The position numbers were made by a program, and so were the translations under genes. Shown here piece after piece: positions 1-5,924 of a DNA stretch of 10,475 bases (the first letter of the stretch is position 1; each line of letters starts with the position of its first letter). The DNA comes from Ruminococcus sp. AF41-9 (GTDB taxonomy: Bacteria; Bacillota; Clostridia; Lachnospirales; Lachnospiraceae), in NCBI RefSeq assembly GCF_003477525.1, contig NZ_QUDO01000085.1, positions 1 through 10,475 of the forward strand. The letters run 5' to 3'. The notes beneath the pieces were generated by a model. The model saw only the letters and a program-made list of their open reading frames with translations. It made no database searches and had not been told where the DNA came from.

Positions 1-53
1 AAGTGCAGTAATGCATGGAGCTGACTGTTACTAATCGGGTGAGGGCTTGACCA
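1..53 (+). rRNA. 23S ribosomal RNA, 3' end (partial)
   Basis: The first bases match the conserved 3' end of bacterial 23S rRNA: a GAGCTGAC..GTACTAAT-like block at about 18-35, followed by GAGGGCTTGACC at 41-52, which closes the terminal helix with the 5' end of the molecule. Only about 53 bases are present; the rest lies upstream of the window. The exact mature end is uncertain by a few bases. At 27-31 the sequence reads TGTTA where most relatives have a TGGTA-like form. No 5S rRNA gene follows. The downstream stretch ATGTATGTAGTTTTGAAG (93-110) resembles the conserved spacer sequence seen after 23S genes in Firmicutes. Confidence 0.9.
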
Positions 54-121
54 AGAATCGCAGGAAGTAATGATTTTCAGGGAATGTCAACATGTATGTA
101 GTTTTGAAGATATAGAGAAGG

Positions 122-150
122 AAAGCAGTCATTCAGTTGGCTGCTTTTTT
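122..150 (+). terminator. Rho-independent terminator of the rRNA operon
   Basis: A stem AGCAGTC (124-130) pairs with GGCTGCT (139-145), including one G-U pair, around an 8-base loop, and is followed by a run of six T (145-150). It lies about 70 bases past the 23S end and is the only strong terminator before the convergent pepT gene, so the rRNA transcript most likely ends here without a 5S gene. Confidence 0.8.
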
Positions 151-240
151 GATATATAATTATATGCTAAGAAACGAGTTATTAAATTTTAAAATTCTAT
201 AGTCAGGCAGATATTCGTAATCCGCTTTGCTACTTGTTTA

Positions 241-273
241 TAACCGAACAACTGCGGAGTCATTATTCGGTTA
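241..273. repeat. Inverted repeat beside the pepT terminator
   Basis: TAACCGAA (241-248) and TTCGGTTA (266-273) are perfect 8-base inverted arms around a 17-base spacer. The repeat lies just past the pepT terminator as read on the minus strand. It could be a second, weaker hairpin backing up that terminator; no function is shown. The rest of 151-240 is AT-rich and I see no gene in it. Confidence 0.5.
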
Positions 274-277
274 AATA

Positions 278-320
278 AAGAGTTGGGATGAGATGTAATT
301 TTCTCATTTCCAACTCTTTT
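278..320 (-). terminator. Terminator of pepT (bidirectional shape)
   Basis: AAAGAGTTGGGATGAGA (278-294) pairs with TCTCATTTCCAACTCTTT (302-319), giving a long stem with one small irregularity and a loop of about 8 bases. T-rich sequence follows on both strands, so it can stop pepT transcription coming from the right as well as read-through from the rRNA operon. It begins about 60 bases past the pepT stop codon. Confidence 0.8.
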
Positions 321-378
321 GTCTTTTGAAGATTTTTTTATAGTACTGTATAGAAAATGATGATGTGTTTATAAAGGG

Positions 379-1596
379 TTATTTATAAAATAATTCAATG
401 ATTTTCAGTCCGACATTTACTGCAATATCCATTCCTTCAACAGTAATGTGTTCATAAGGACCATGGAACGCGTGTCCGCCGGTTCCGAGGTTCGGGCATG
501 GGACGCCCATGAAGCTTAAGCGTGCTCCGTCTGTGCCGCCACGGATTGGAGTGATCAGTGCCGGAGTGCCGCATTCTTTGCAGGCTGCGGTTGCGCAGTC
601 GATCAGTTCCATGCAGGTATCGATGACTTCTTTCATGTTTCTGTACTGTTCGGTAATTGTAAGTTTTACAGTGCCTTCGCCCCATTTTTCATTGAGGATT
701 TTTGCGATGTGTTCCAGAGTTTTGAGACGACAGTCAAAAGATGCTGCATCATGGTCACGGATGATGTAGTCAAGCATGGCTGTGGAAACATTACCGTTCA
801 TGGCATCGAGATGGAAAAATCCTTCGTATTCTTCGGTATCTCTTGGTGTATCAGCGGAAGGGAGCATGGAGTTGAATTCCATTGCTACAAGGGCTGCGTT
901 AACCATGGTGTCTTTGGAAGAACCTGGGTGTACATTGACACCGGTAAATTCAACTACTGCACGACCTGCATTAAAATTCTCATACTGGATTTCGCCTTCT
1001 GTATCGCCGTCGAGAGTATATGCATAATCTGCGTTGAATTTTTTTACATCAAAATGATCTGTTCCCATGCCGATTTCTTCATCTGGAGTAAAGGCAACAG
1101 AGATTGGACCGTGAGCAATTGTTCCATCGTTCAGGTGCTCGATCATTGTCATGATCTCGGCAATACCGGCTTTGTCATCTGCACCGAGGATAGTGGTTCC
1201 GTCAGATGTGATGAGGGTTCTGCCTTTTAAAGTAGAAAGATGAGGGAACATTTTCGGAGAGAGGACTCTGCCGCTGGTCTCGAGTGCAAGTTCTCCGCCG
1301 TCATAGTCTGGAGTAACAACCGGAGTAACCGGATGATCGCAAAAGTCGGATACGGTATCCATGTGTGCGATAAAACCGAGTTTTTTGCAGGATTCGTATC
1401 CTTCAGTCGCCGGAATGTGTCCGTAGACATAGCAGTGGTCATCTACACTGGCATCTTTTACTCCAAGTTCCTGTAATTCCTGAACAAGCTGTCTGGCAAG
1501 ATCAAACTGATACTGGGTGGATGGGGATGTGCCGGTTTCTTCACTGCTTGGTGTAAAAACTTTTACATAAGATAATAAGCGTTCGTATGCTTTCAT
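379..1596 (-). CDS. pepT: Peptidase T (tripeptide aminopeptidase)
   Basis: The 405-residue protein is a cytoplasmic zinc aminopeptidase of family M20B that removes the N-terminal residue from tripeptides. The length and metal ligands match E. coli PepT almost position for position: H78 in HMDTVSD with D80, D140 in GADDKAG, E173/E174 in TPDEEIG, D196 in YTLDGDTEG and H378 in HAFHGPYEH. H223 in NVHPGSSKD lies in the lid/dimerisation domain inserted at roughly 210-320. The ATG at 1596 is chosen because AGGAGG (1603-1608, minus strand) precedes it by six bases; an in-frame extension to 1653 adds 19 residues with no family match. The gene is monocistronic, converges on the rRNA operon and is transcribed divergently from the ClC gene. 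Known role of the family: recycling of peptides. All catalytic residues are intact. Confidence 0.96.
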   Translation of the reverse strand: MKAYERLLSYVKVFTPSSEETGTSPSTQYQFDLARQLVQELQELGVKDASVDDHCYVYGHIPATEGYESCKKLGFIAHMDTVSDFCDHPVTPVVTPDYDGGELALETSGRVLSPKMFPHLSTLKGRTLITSDGTTILGADDKAGIAEIMTMIEHLNDGTIAHGPISVAFTPDEEIGMGTDHFDVKKFNADYAYTLDGDTEGEIQYENFNAGRAVVEFTGVNVHPGSSKDTMVNAALVAMEFNSMLPSADTPRDTEEYEGFFHLDAMNGNVSTAMLDYIIRDHDAASFDCRLKTLEHIAKILNEKWGEGTVKLTITEQYRNMKEVIDTCMELIDCATAACKECGTPALITPIRGGTDGARLSFMGVPCPNLGTGGHAFHGPYEHITVEGMDIAVNVGLKIIELFYK

Positions 1597-1621
1597 GATA
1601 AACCTCCTGGTATTGAGCTGA

Positions 1622-1656
1622 GAATTGCGCGGGCTGTTTTCGCAGCAGAGCAATTC
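1622..1656 (-). other. Hairpin in the pepT 5' untranslated region
   Basis: On the minus strand GAATTGC (1656-1650) pairs perfectly with GCAATTC (1628-1622). Inside, GCTG (1646-1643) can pair with CAGC (1636-1633) around a CGAAAA loop. The structure lies about 14 bases before the Shine-Dalgarno sequence in a leader of about 100 bases. A further six-base stem, GTTGGG/CCCAAC, occurs at 1668-1697. I recognise no riboswitch family here. Confidence 0.55.
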
Positions 1657-1708
1657 GTAGATATCGGGTTGGGTGTAAAATATTTTCTGATCCCAACGTC
1701 ATATACTA

Positions 1709-1737
1709 AGTATAGCATGTCAGAGGGATTTCGTAAA
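1709..1737 (-). promoter_or_regulatory. Promoter of pepT
   Basis: On the minus strand a -35 TTTACG (1737-1732) and a -10 TATACT (1714-1709) are separated by exactly 17 bases, which fits a SigA-type promoter. The -10 is one arm of a perfect 13-base palindrome, TATACT-A-AGTATA (1702-1714), so a regulator could bind there. Predicted transcription starts near 1702, leaving a leader of about 105 bases. Confidence 0.6.
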
Positions 1738-1780
1738 AATATTTCTTACATTATAAGGATGCCGGAATAAGCAGATGTTA

Positions 1781-1809
1781 TTGGGAACATAGACCGCAAC
1801 AATGATAAT
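1781..1809 (+). promoter_or_regulatory. Candidate promoter of the ClC gene
   Basis: TTGGGA (1781-1786) and GATAAT (1804-1809) are spaced by 17 bases on the plus strand, divergent from the pepT promoter. Both boxes are imperfect. An alternative -10 (TAGAAT, near 1837) has no good -35. Nothing in the remaining leader resembles a fluoride riboswitch. Confidence 0.4.
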
Positions 1810-1897
1810 GTCTGGAAGATGTGCCGGATATATGTTAGAATAAAATAAGTAGTATTTTCCAGGTCGGGTTTTATCGGGGAAGTGTTACAAGAAGATA

Positions 1898-3256
1898 ATG
1901 GAGGAAAGGTTACAGGGGGAAATGGAGAAAGAGGAAAAGTGTGTGGTTCAGGAGAATAGCACGGAGGAACAAAGTACGGGAGAGAAAAGTGTGCTGAAAG
2001 GAAAACTGAGGTATTACAGTGGTGAGATTCAGCGAGATGTGACAAATCTTGTGAAATGGCTGATCCTTGCTGTGGTTGTAGGATGTGTGGTAGGGGCCGC
2101 CAGTACGTTGTTTTCGTTTGTGCTGAAGGGAGTGACCAGTTACAGGAAGGCAAATGGATGGATGTTTTACCTGCTTCCGGTTATGGGACTGATCATTGTT
2201 TTTCTGTATGAGAAATTTGGCAAGGAAGATGGCGGTACGAATCAGGTTCTTTCTACGGTTCGTTCAAAGGATGATGTACCGCTTTTATCTGCACCGCTGA
2301 TTTTTATTTCTACGGCACTGACGCATCTGGCGGGTGGTTCTGCGGGACGTGAGGGTGCTGCGATTCAGCTTGGAGGAAGTATTGCCAATCAGTTTGGACG
2401 ATGGATCGAGCTGGATGAAGAGGACAGGCATGTAATTGTTATGTGTGGTATGAGTGCAGCGTTCTCTGCATTGTTTGGAACACCGATGGCTGCGGCTGTT
2501 TTTGCACTGGAGGTAGTCAGTGTAGGAGTGATGTATTATACAGCTTTGATGCCCTGTATGATTGCTTCTCTGGTTGCATCCGGATTCGCGGCTGGAATGG
2601 GAGTTACACCGGAGGCTTTTCATGTGGTGGATATTCCGGAGCTGACGATTGAGACTGGCTTGAAAATGGGAGTTGTGGCATGTGGATGTGCAGTGGTCAG
2701 TATTGTATTTTGTATGGTATTGAACGGTGTTGCAGGGGTTTATACAAGATGGATTAAAAATTCTTATGTCCGTGTAGTTGTGGGGGCTTGTCTTGTAATT
2801 GGAATTACATTGCTTCTCGGGACAACAGATTATATGGGAGCTGGTGCGGAATTGATTGAGAAAGCAGTGGAAGAAGGGCAGGCAAGGCCATTGGATTTCT
2901 TCTGGAAGCTGATTTTGACCGCATTGACGATGCGTGCAGGATTTCGTGGTGGTGAGATTGTACCGTCGTTTTGTATCGGTGCAACGTTTGGCTGTGTGAT
3001 GGGAAACTGGCTTGGACTTTCTCCTTCTATCTGTGCGGCATGCGGAATGGCAGCAGTATTCTGTGGTGTAACAAACTGTCCGATTACATCGATTTTGATT
3101 GCATTTGAGATGTTTGGATTTAAGGGTGTTTCTTTTTATCTGATCGCGGTGTCTATCAGTTATGCGGCTTCAGGATATTATGGACTGTATAAGGATCAGA
3201 CGATCGTGTATTCGAAGTATAAAGCGAAGTATGTGAATAAGCATACTAGATTTTAA
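1898..3256 (+). CDS. ClC-family chloride channel or anion/proton antiporter
   Basis: The 452-residue membrane protein of the ClC family moves halide ions across the cytoplasmic membrane, as a channel or in exchange for protons. Residues 1-50 are a charged, Glu/Lys-rich cytoplasmic head. The membrane part runs from about 52 to 428. The core motif GGSAGREGAAIQ (146-157) carries the gating glutamate E152. GMSAAFSALFGTPMAA (184-199) and RGGEIVPSFCIGATFG (350-365) match the other pore-lining motifs. The usual GSGIP is replaced by GGTNQ (112-116), so the central serine is absent. This and the LTHLAGGSAGREG context (141-153) recall divergent clades that include the fluoride-exporting CLC-F group, but that is inference. 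No C-terminal CBS domains are present. The start is uncertain: the ATG at 1898 has a weak AGAAG upstream, and the ATG at 1922 follows a GGGGG only two bases away. A strong terminator follows. Confidence 0.9.
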   Translation: MEERLQGEMEKEEKCVVQENSTEEQSTGEKSVLKGKLRYYSGEIQRDVTNLVKWLILAVVVGCVVGAASTLFSFVLKGVTSYRKANGWMFYLLPVMGLIIVFLYEKFGKEDGGTNQVLSTVRSKDDVPLLSAPLIFISTALTHLAGGSAGREGAAIQLGGSIANQFGRWIELDEEDRHVIVMCGMSAAFSALFGTPMAAAVFALEVVSVGVMYYTALMPCMIASLVASGFAAGMGVTPEAFHVVDIPELTIETGLKMGVVACGCAVVSIVFCMVLNGVAGVYTRWIKNSYVRVVVGACLVIGITLLLGTTDYMGAGAELIEKAVEEGQARPLDFFWKLILTALTMRAGFRGGEIVPSFCIGATFGCVMGNWLGLSPSICAACGMAAVFCGVTNCPITSILIAFEMFGFKGVSFYLIAVSISYAASGYYGLYKDQTIVYSKYKAKYVNKHTRF

Positions 3257-3342
3257 CCGAATCAAGGAAGTCCTCTGTTTCAATTGAAAAGATGAATAAG
3301 TAGTAGGCAGAGACTTGTTTGCCTCATGGTAACTGCCTTAAG

Positions 3343-3390
3343 AGCAGGAGTGATTTATTGACAAATACAATAAATTCCCTGCTTTTATTA
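3343..3390 (+). terminator. Terminator of the ClC gene
   Basis: GCAGG (3344-3348) pairs with CCTGC (3378-3382), and the stem continues inward through GATTTATTG (3352-3360) with CAATAAATT (3368-3376), around a short loop. TTTTATT follows. It lies about 90 bases past the stop codon. A smaller stem, AGGCAG/CTGCCT, precedes it at 3305-3338. Confidence 0.75.
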
Positions 3391-3424
3391 TGTTTTTGAA
3401 TTTCTGCTTTTAAAATTGTAAGTG

Positions 3425-3430
3425 TATAAT
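3425..3430 (+). promoter_or_regulatory. Candidate -10 box for the activase/dehydratase unit
   Basis: TATAAT is a perfect -10 hexamer, preceded by AT-rich sequence; no convincing -35 is seen at 16-18 bases. A start near 3437 would give a leader of about 190 bases. That leader contains the small perfect hairpin TAAGGT/ACCTTA (3451-3470) followed by the giant hairpin described separately. Confidence 0.45.
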
Positions 3431-3476
3431 GGAAATTATAGAAAGTAACATAAGGTAAATGCAGACCTTAATTTAT

Positions 3477-3617
3477 CTATAGCAATTCCAGAAAATAATG
3501 CAAATAAGACAGTTCGGCAGAATGCGAAGGACAAGGAAGATATCTGCAGGCGTGCTGACGCAGGGTTTTGCGTTCTGATGGGTTGGATTATTGCAGTATT
3601 TTCTGGAATTGCGATAG
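3477..3617. repeat. Long nested inverted repeat in the leader of the activase gene
   Basis: The left arm (3477-3507) pairs with the right arm (3588-3617) over about 28 base pairs. The 16-base core GCAATTCCAGAAAATA (3482-3497) is perfectly matched by 3597-3612; beyond it are two mismatches and one bulge. Inside, CAGAATGC (3518-3525) pairs with GCGTTCTG (3570-3577), with one G-U pair. Innermost, CTG (3544-3546) with CAG (3561-3563) and CGT (3551-3553) with ACG (3558-3560) form a bulged hairpin around a GCTG loop. The whole element is therefore one extended rod of about 141 bases. It ends in the ribosome binding site of the activase gene. It could be a structured cis-regulatory RNA or a small non-autonomous transposon (MITE). 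I do not recognise it as a known riboswitch. Confidence 0.8.
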
Positions 3618-3626
3618 GAAGGGTAG

Positions 3627-4397
3627 GTGAGAAAAATATATTACGTTGGAATTGATATTGGATCGACAGCTTCTAAAACGGTTGTGACTGGTGATAAGGA
3701 AATGAAGTTTGTACTTCCGACGGGATGGAGTAGTAAGGAGACGGCCTCAGAAATTGCCTCAAGACTTCTGGATGAAGGAATTGATGTAAAGGGTGAAGCG
3801 GTTCGAGTAGCCGCTACAGGGTATGGACGTGTGGCGGTGGATTATGCGGATTTTGTGATAACGGAGATTACGTGTCATGGAAGAGGCGGAAGAGAAATGG
3901 CGGGAAATGACTGCGCTATTATTGATGTAGGTGGTCAGGATACAAAGGTGATTCTGGTAGAGCAGGGGATGATCCAGGATTTTCTTATGAATGATAAATG
4001 TTCTGCAGGGACGGGCAAGTTTCTGGAGATTATGGCGAACAGGCTGGGAGTTACGATTGAGGAATTATTTGAACTGGCCTCACAGGGTAATGCGGTATCA
4101 ATCAGTTCGCTATGTACGGTGTTTGCGGAGTCCGAAGTGATCAGTATGATCGGAGAGGGACGAAGCAGGGAAGATATTGCGGCGGGAGTGGTTCATTCTG
4201 TGGCAGAAAAGGTAGCTCAGCTTGCAAGGAGAAAACAGCTTCCTGGGACAGTGATTCTTACGGGAGGACTGAGTGAATGTCCGTATTTTGCAGAGATTCT
4301 CTCGGAGAAACTGGAATGTAATGTCAGTGCTATGAGAGACGGAAGGTATGCAGGAGCACTTGGCGCGGCATTACTTGCAAGAGAGAAAACGAAATAA
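3627..4397 (+). CDS. 2-hydroxyacyl-CoA dehydratase-type activase (BadF/BcrA/HgdC family, YjiL-like)
   Basis: The 256-residue cytoplasmic protein is an ATP-dependent, one-electron activator of the ASKHA (actin-like ATPase) fold. Dimers of this family hold one [4Fe-4S] cluster and use ATP hydrolysis to drive a low-potential electron into a partner enzyme. Visible motifs are the phosphate-binding GIDIGSTASKT (8-18), ATGYGR (63-68), the second nucleotide-binding block IIDVGGQDTK (98-107), NDKCSAGTGKF (122-132) with cluster ligand C125, SSLCTVFAESE (160-170) with ligand C163, and LTGGLSE (211-217). Length and both cysteines fit HgdC and E. coli YjiL. The start is a GTG at 3627 preceded by AGGAAGGG (3616-3623). 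The gene lies 39 bases before its partner and is clearly co-transcribed with it. The long inverted-repeat leader ends in its ribosome binding site and may control it. Confidence 0.93.
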   Translation: MRKIYYVGIDIGSTASKTVVTGDKEMKFVLPTGWSSKETASEIASRLLDEGIDVKGEAVRVAATGYGRVAVDYADFVITEITCHGRGGREMAGNDCAIIDVGGQDTKVILVEQGMIQDFLMNDKCSAGTGKFLEIMANRLGVTIEELFELASQGNAVSISSLCTVFAESEVISMIGEGRSREDIAAGVVHSVAEKVAQLARRKQLPGTVILTGGLSECPYFAEILSEKLECNVSAMRDGRYAGALGAALLAREKTK

Positions 4398-4436
4398 ATG
4401 AAATAAAACTATATAAGAAAGAGAGGTACATATAAA

Positions 4437-5588
4437 ATGGAAGTAATTAAAGATTTACCTGAAGTATTTGAGGAGTTTGCAGAGCAGAGGAAGAATTCAT
4501 TTCTTGCAATTAAGAAGATTAAGGACCAGAATATTCCGGTTATTGGTTCTTACTGTACTTATTTTCCACAGGAGATCGCGATGGCGATGGGTGCGGCTTC
4601 TGTAGGTTTATGTTCGATGTCTGATGAGACGATTCCGGTGGCTGAGCAGACACTGCCGAAAAATCTCTGCCCATTGATCAAGGCAAGCTATGGTTTTGCA
4701 GTGACGGATAAATGTCCATTCTTTTATTTTTCAGATGTTGTAGTTGGAGAGACTACTTGTGATGGTAAAAAGAAAATGTATGAGTTTATGTCTGAGTTTA
4801 AAGATGTATTTATTCTGGAACTTCCGCATAAACAGACAGAGGCTGCATTGCAGTATTGGAAGAGTGAGATTATCCGATTCAAGGAATATCTGGAGAAGAA
4901 ATTTGACGTGGAAATTACAGAGGAGAAACTGCGTGAAGCAGTTCGTATCAGTAATGAAGGACGTCGCGCATTGAAAGATTTCTATGAGTTGATGAAAATG
5001 GATCCGGCACCGATGAAAGGAGAAAATCTTTACAATGTTTTGTATGGAACAACCTTTAAATTTGACCGTTCTAAGGTTCCGGCAGAGATTGATGCACTGA
5101 CAGCGAAGGTAAAAGAAGAATATGCAGCAGGCAAAAATGAAGGAAAGAAACATCGTATCCTGATCACAGGATGTCCAATGGGCGGAGCTACGATGAAAGT
5201 TGTGAAGGCCATTGAAGAAAACGGCGGCGTGGTTGTTGCTTTTGAAAACTGTTCCGGTGCAAAGAGTGTGGACAGACTGATTGATGAGAGTGATCGGGAT
5301 ATCTATGAGGCAATTGCGAGACGTTATCTGAATATCGGATGTTCAGTTATGACTCCGAATCCGAATCGTTTTGAGCTTCTGAATGAGCTGATTGATGAAT
5401 ATCAGGTAGAGGCAGTTGTGGAGATGACTTTACAGGCCTGTCATACATATAATGTGGAAGCCGGTAAGGTTGGCAGATTTGTAAGGGAAGAAAAGAAGAT
5501 TCCGTATCTTCATGTGGAGACTGATTATTCTCAGTCGGATGTGGGACAGCTGAATACACGAATTGCTGCGTTGATCGAGATGCTGTAA
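4437..5588 (+). CDS. Single-subunit 2-hydroxyacyl-CoA dehydratase-like protein (HgdB/YjiM, double-cubane type)
   Basis: The 383-residue cytoplasmic iron-sulfur protein belongs to the 2-hydroxyglutaryl-CoA dehydratase D-component family. Conserved features are SYCTYFPQEI (38-47), KNLCPLIKASYG (75-86), TTCDGKKKMYE (106-116), ITGCPMGG (243-250), LQACHTYNVE (332-341) and the C-terminal block ETDYSQSDVGQLNTR (361-375). Nine cysteines are present (40, 59, 78, 93, 108, 246, 272, 302, 335), enough to hold more than one cluster. Classical dehydratases need two related subunits; here only one is encoded, beside its activase. That arrangement and the length match E. coli YjiM/YjiL and the double-cubane-cluster proteins, which reduce small substrates rather than dehydrate acyl-CoAs. 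The substrate here is unknown. The start ATG has GAGAGG (4421-4426) ten bases upstream. A strong terminator follows at 5724-5769. Confidence 0.9.
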   Translation: MEVIKDLPEVFEEFAEQRKNSFLAIKKIKDQNIPVIGSYCTYFPQEIAMAMGAASVGLCSMSDETIPVAEQTLPKNLCPLIKASYGFAVTDKCPFFYFSDVVVGETTCDGKKKMYEFMSEFKDVFILELPHKQTEAALQYWKSEIIRFKEYLEKKFDVEITEEKLREAVRISNEGRRALKDFYELMKMDPAPMKGENLYNVLYGTTFKFDRSKVPAEIDALTAKVKEEYAAGKNEGKKHRILITGCPMGGATMKVVKAIEENGGVVVAFENCSGAKSVDRLIDESDRDIYEAIARRYLNIGCSVMTPNPNRFELLNELIDEYQVEAVVEMTLQACHTYNVEAGKVGRFVREEKKIPYLHVETDYSQSDVGQLNTRIAALIEML

Positions 5589-5723
5589 TTCAGGAGTGGG
5601 GTATGTGTATTTCTGTCAGTAGAGAAAGCTGAGTGTTAATATCCACTGGACGAATACATTTATGCATTGTGAATTATGTTTTGGTGAATAAGCTCAAAAA
5701 ATACAAAGTAAATAATAACAGAA

Positions 5724-5769
5724 AAGGCATGCAAATCTTTTAAAAACAGAAAGAATTTGCATGCTTTTT
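5724..5769 (+). terminator. Terminator of the activase/dehydratase unit
   Basis: GCATGCAAAT (5727-5736) pairs perfectly with ATTTGCATGC (5755-5764), and the stem extends inward through CTTT (5737-5740) with AAAG (5750-5753) past one bulged A. Five T follow (5765-5769). The bases between 5589 and 5723 contain no gene that I can see. Confidence 0.9.
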
Positions 5770-5772
5770 GCA

Positions 5773-5801
5773 TTGCAGGAAAGATTAAGAAATGGTAAAG
5801 T
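5773..5801 (+). promoter_or_regulatory. Candidate promoter of the MATE gene
   Basis: TTGCAG (5773-5778) and TAAAGT (5796-5801) are spaced by 17 bases, with a TGG extended -10 element before the second box. The promoter lies directly after the terminator of the upstream unit, so the exporter is expressed on its own. The -10 overlaps the left arm of an inverted repeat. Confidence 0.5.
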
Positions 5802-5840
5802 AAATGCTGTGCTGTAAAATTAAAAATAGGATTTTACCAT
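5792..5840. repeat. Inverted repeat overlapping the MATE promoter
   Basis: ATGGTAAA (5792-5799) and TTTACCAT (5833-5840) are perfect 8-base inverted arms separated by 33 bases. The left arm contains most of the -10 box. It may be a pair of operator half-sites or a hairpin in the leader. No regulator gene lies beside it. Confidence 0.5.
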
Positions 5841-5924
5841 AAATAAGTGGCAGTTACGGAGATTAAGGATAACGCTACGAATGAAAAACCTATGAAAAAT
5901 TGAGGGAAAGAAGGAGAATTTTAC

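Noticed and set aside
709..1230. Long plus-strand frames opposite pepT
   Set aside because: They are antisense to a protein with all PepT catalytic residues, have no ribosome binding site and show cysteine-rich, non-family translations.
1740..1897. Possible fluoride riboswitch before the ClC gene
   Set aside because: The conserved crcB-motif blocks are not present and no terminator or sequestering stem was seen.
1746..2153. 135-codon minus-strand frame opposite the ClC start region
   Set aside because: It is the shadow of the ClC N-terminus, rich in Ser/Pro/His, with no ribosome binding site or recognisable family.
3430..3626. Known riboswitch class (cobalamin, T-box, SAM or similar) in the activase leader
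   Set aside because: None of the diagnostic boxes is visible; the structure is a single nested rod, so I list it only as an unclassified inverted repeat.
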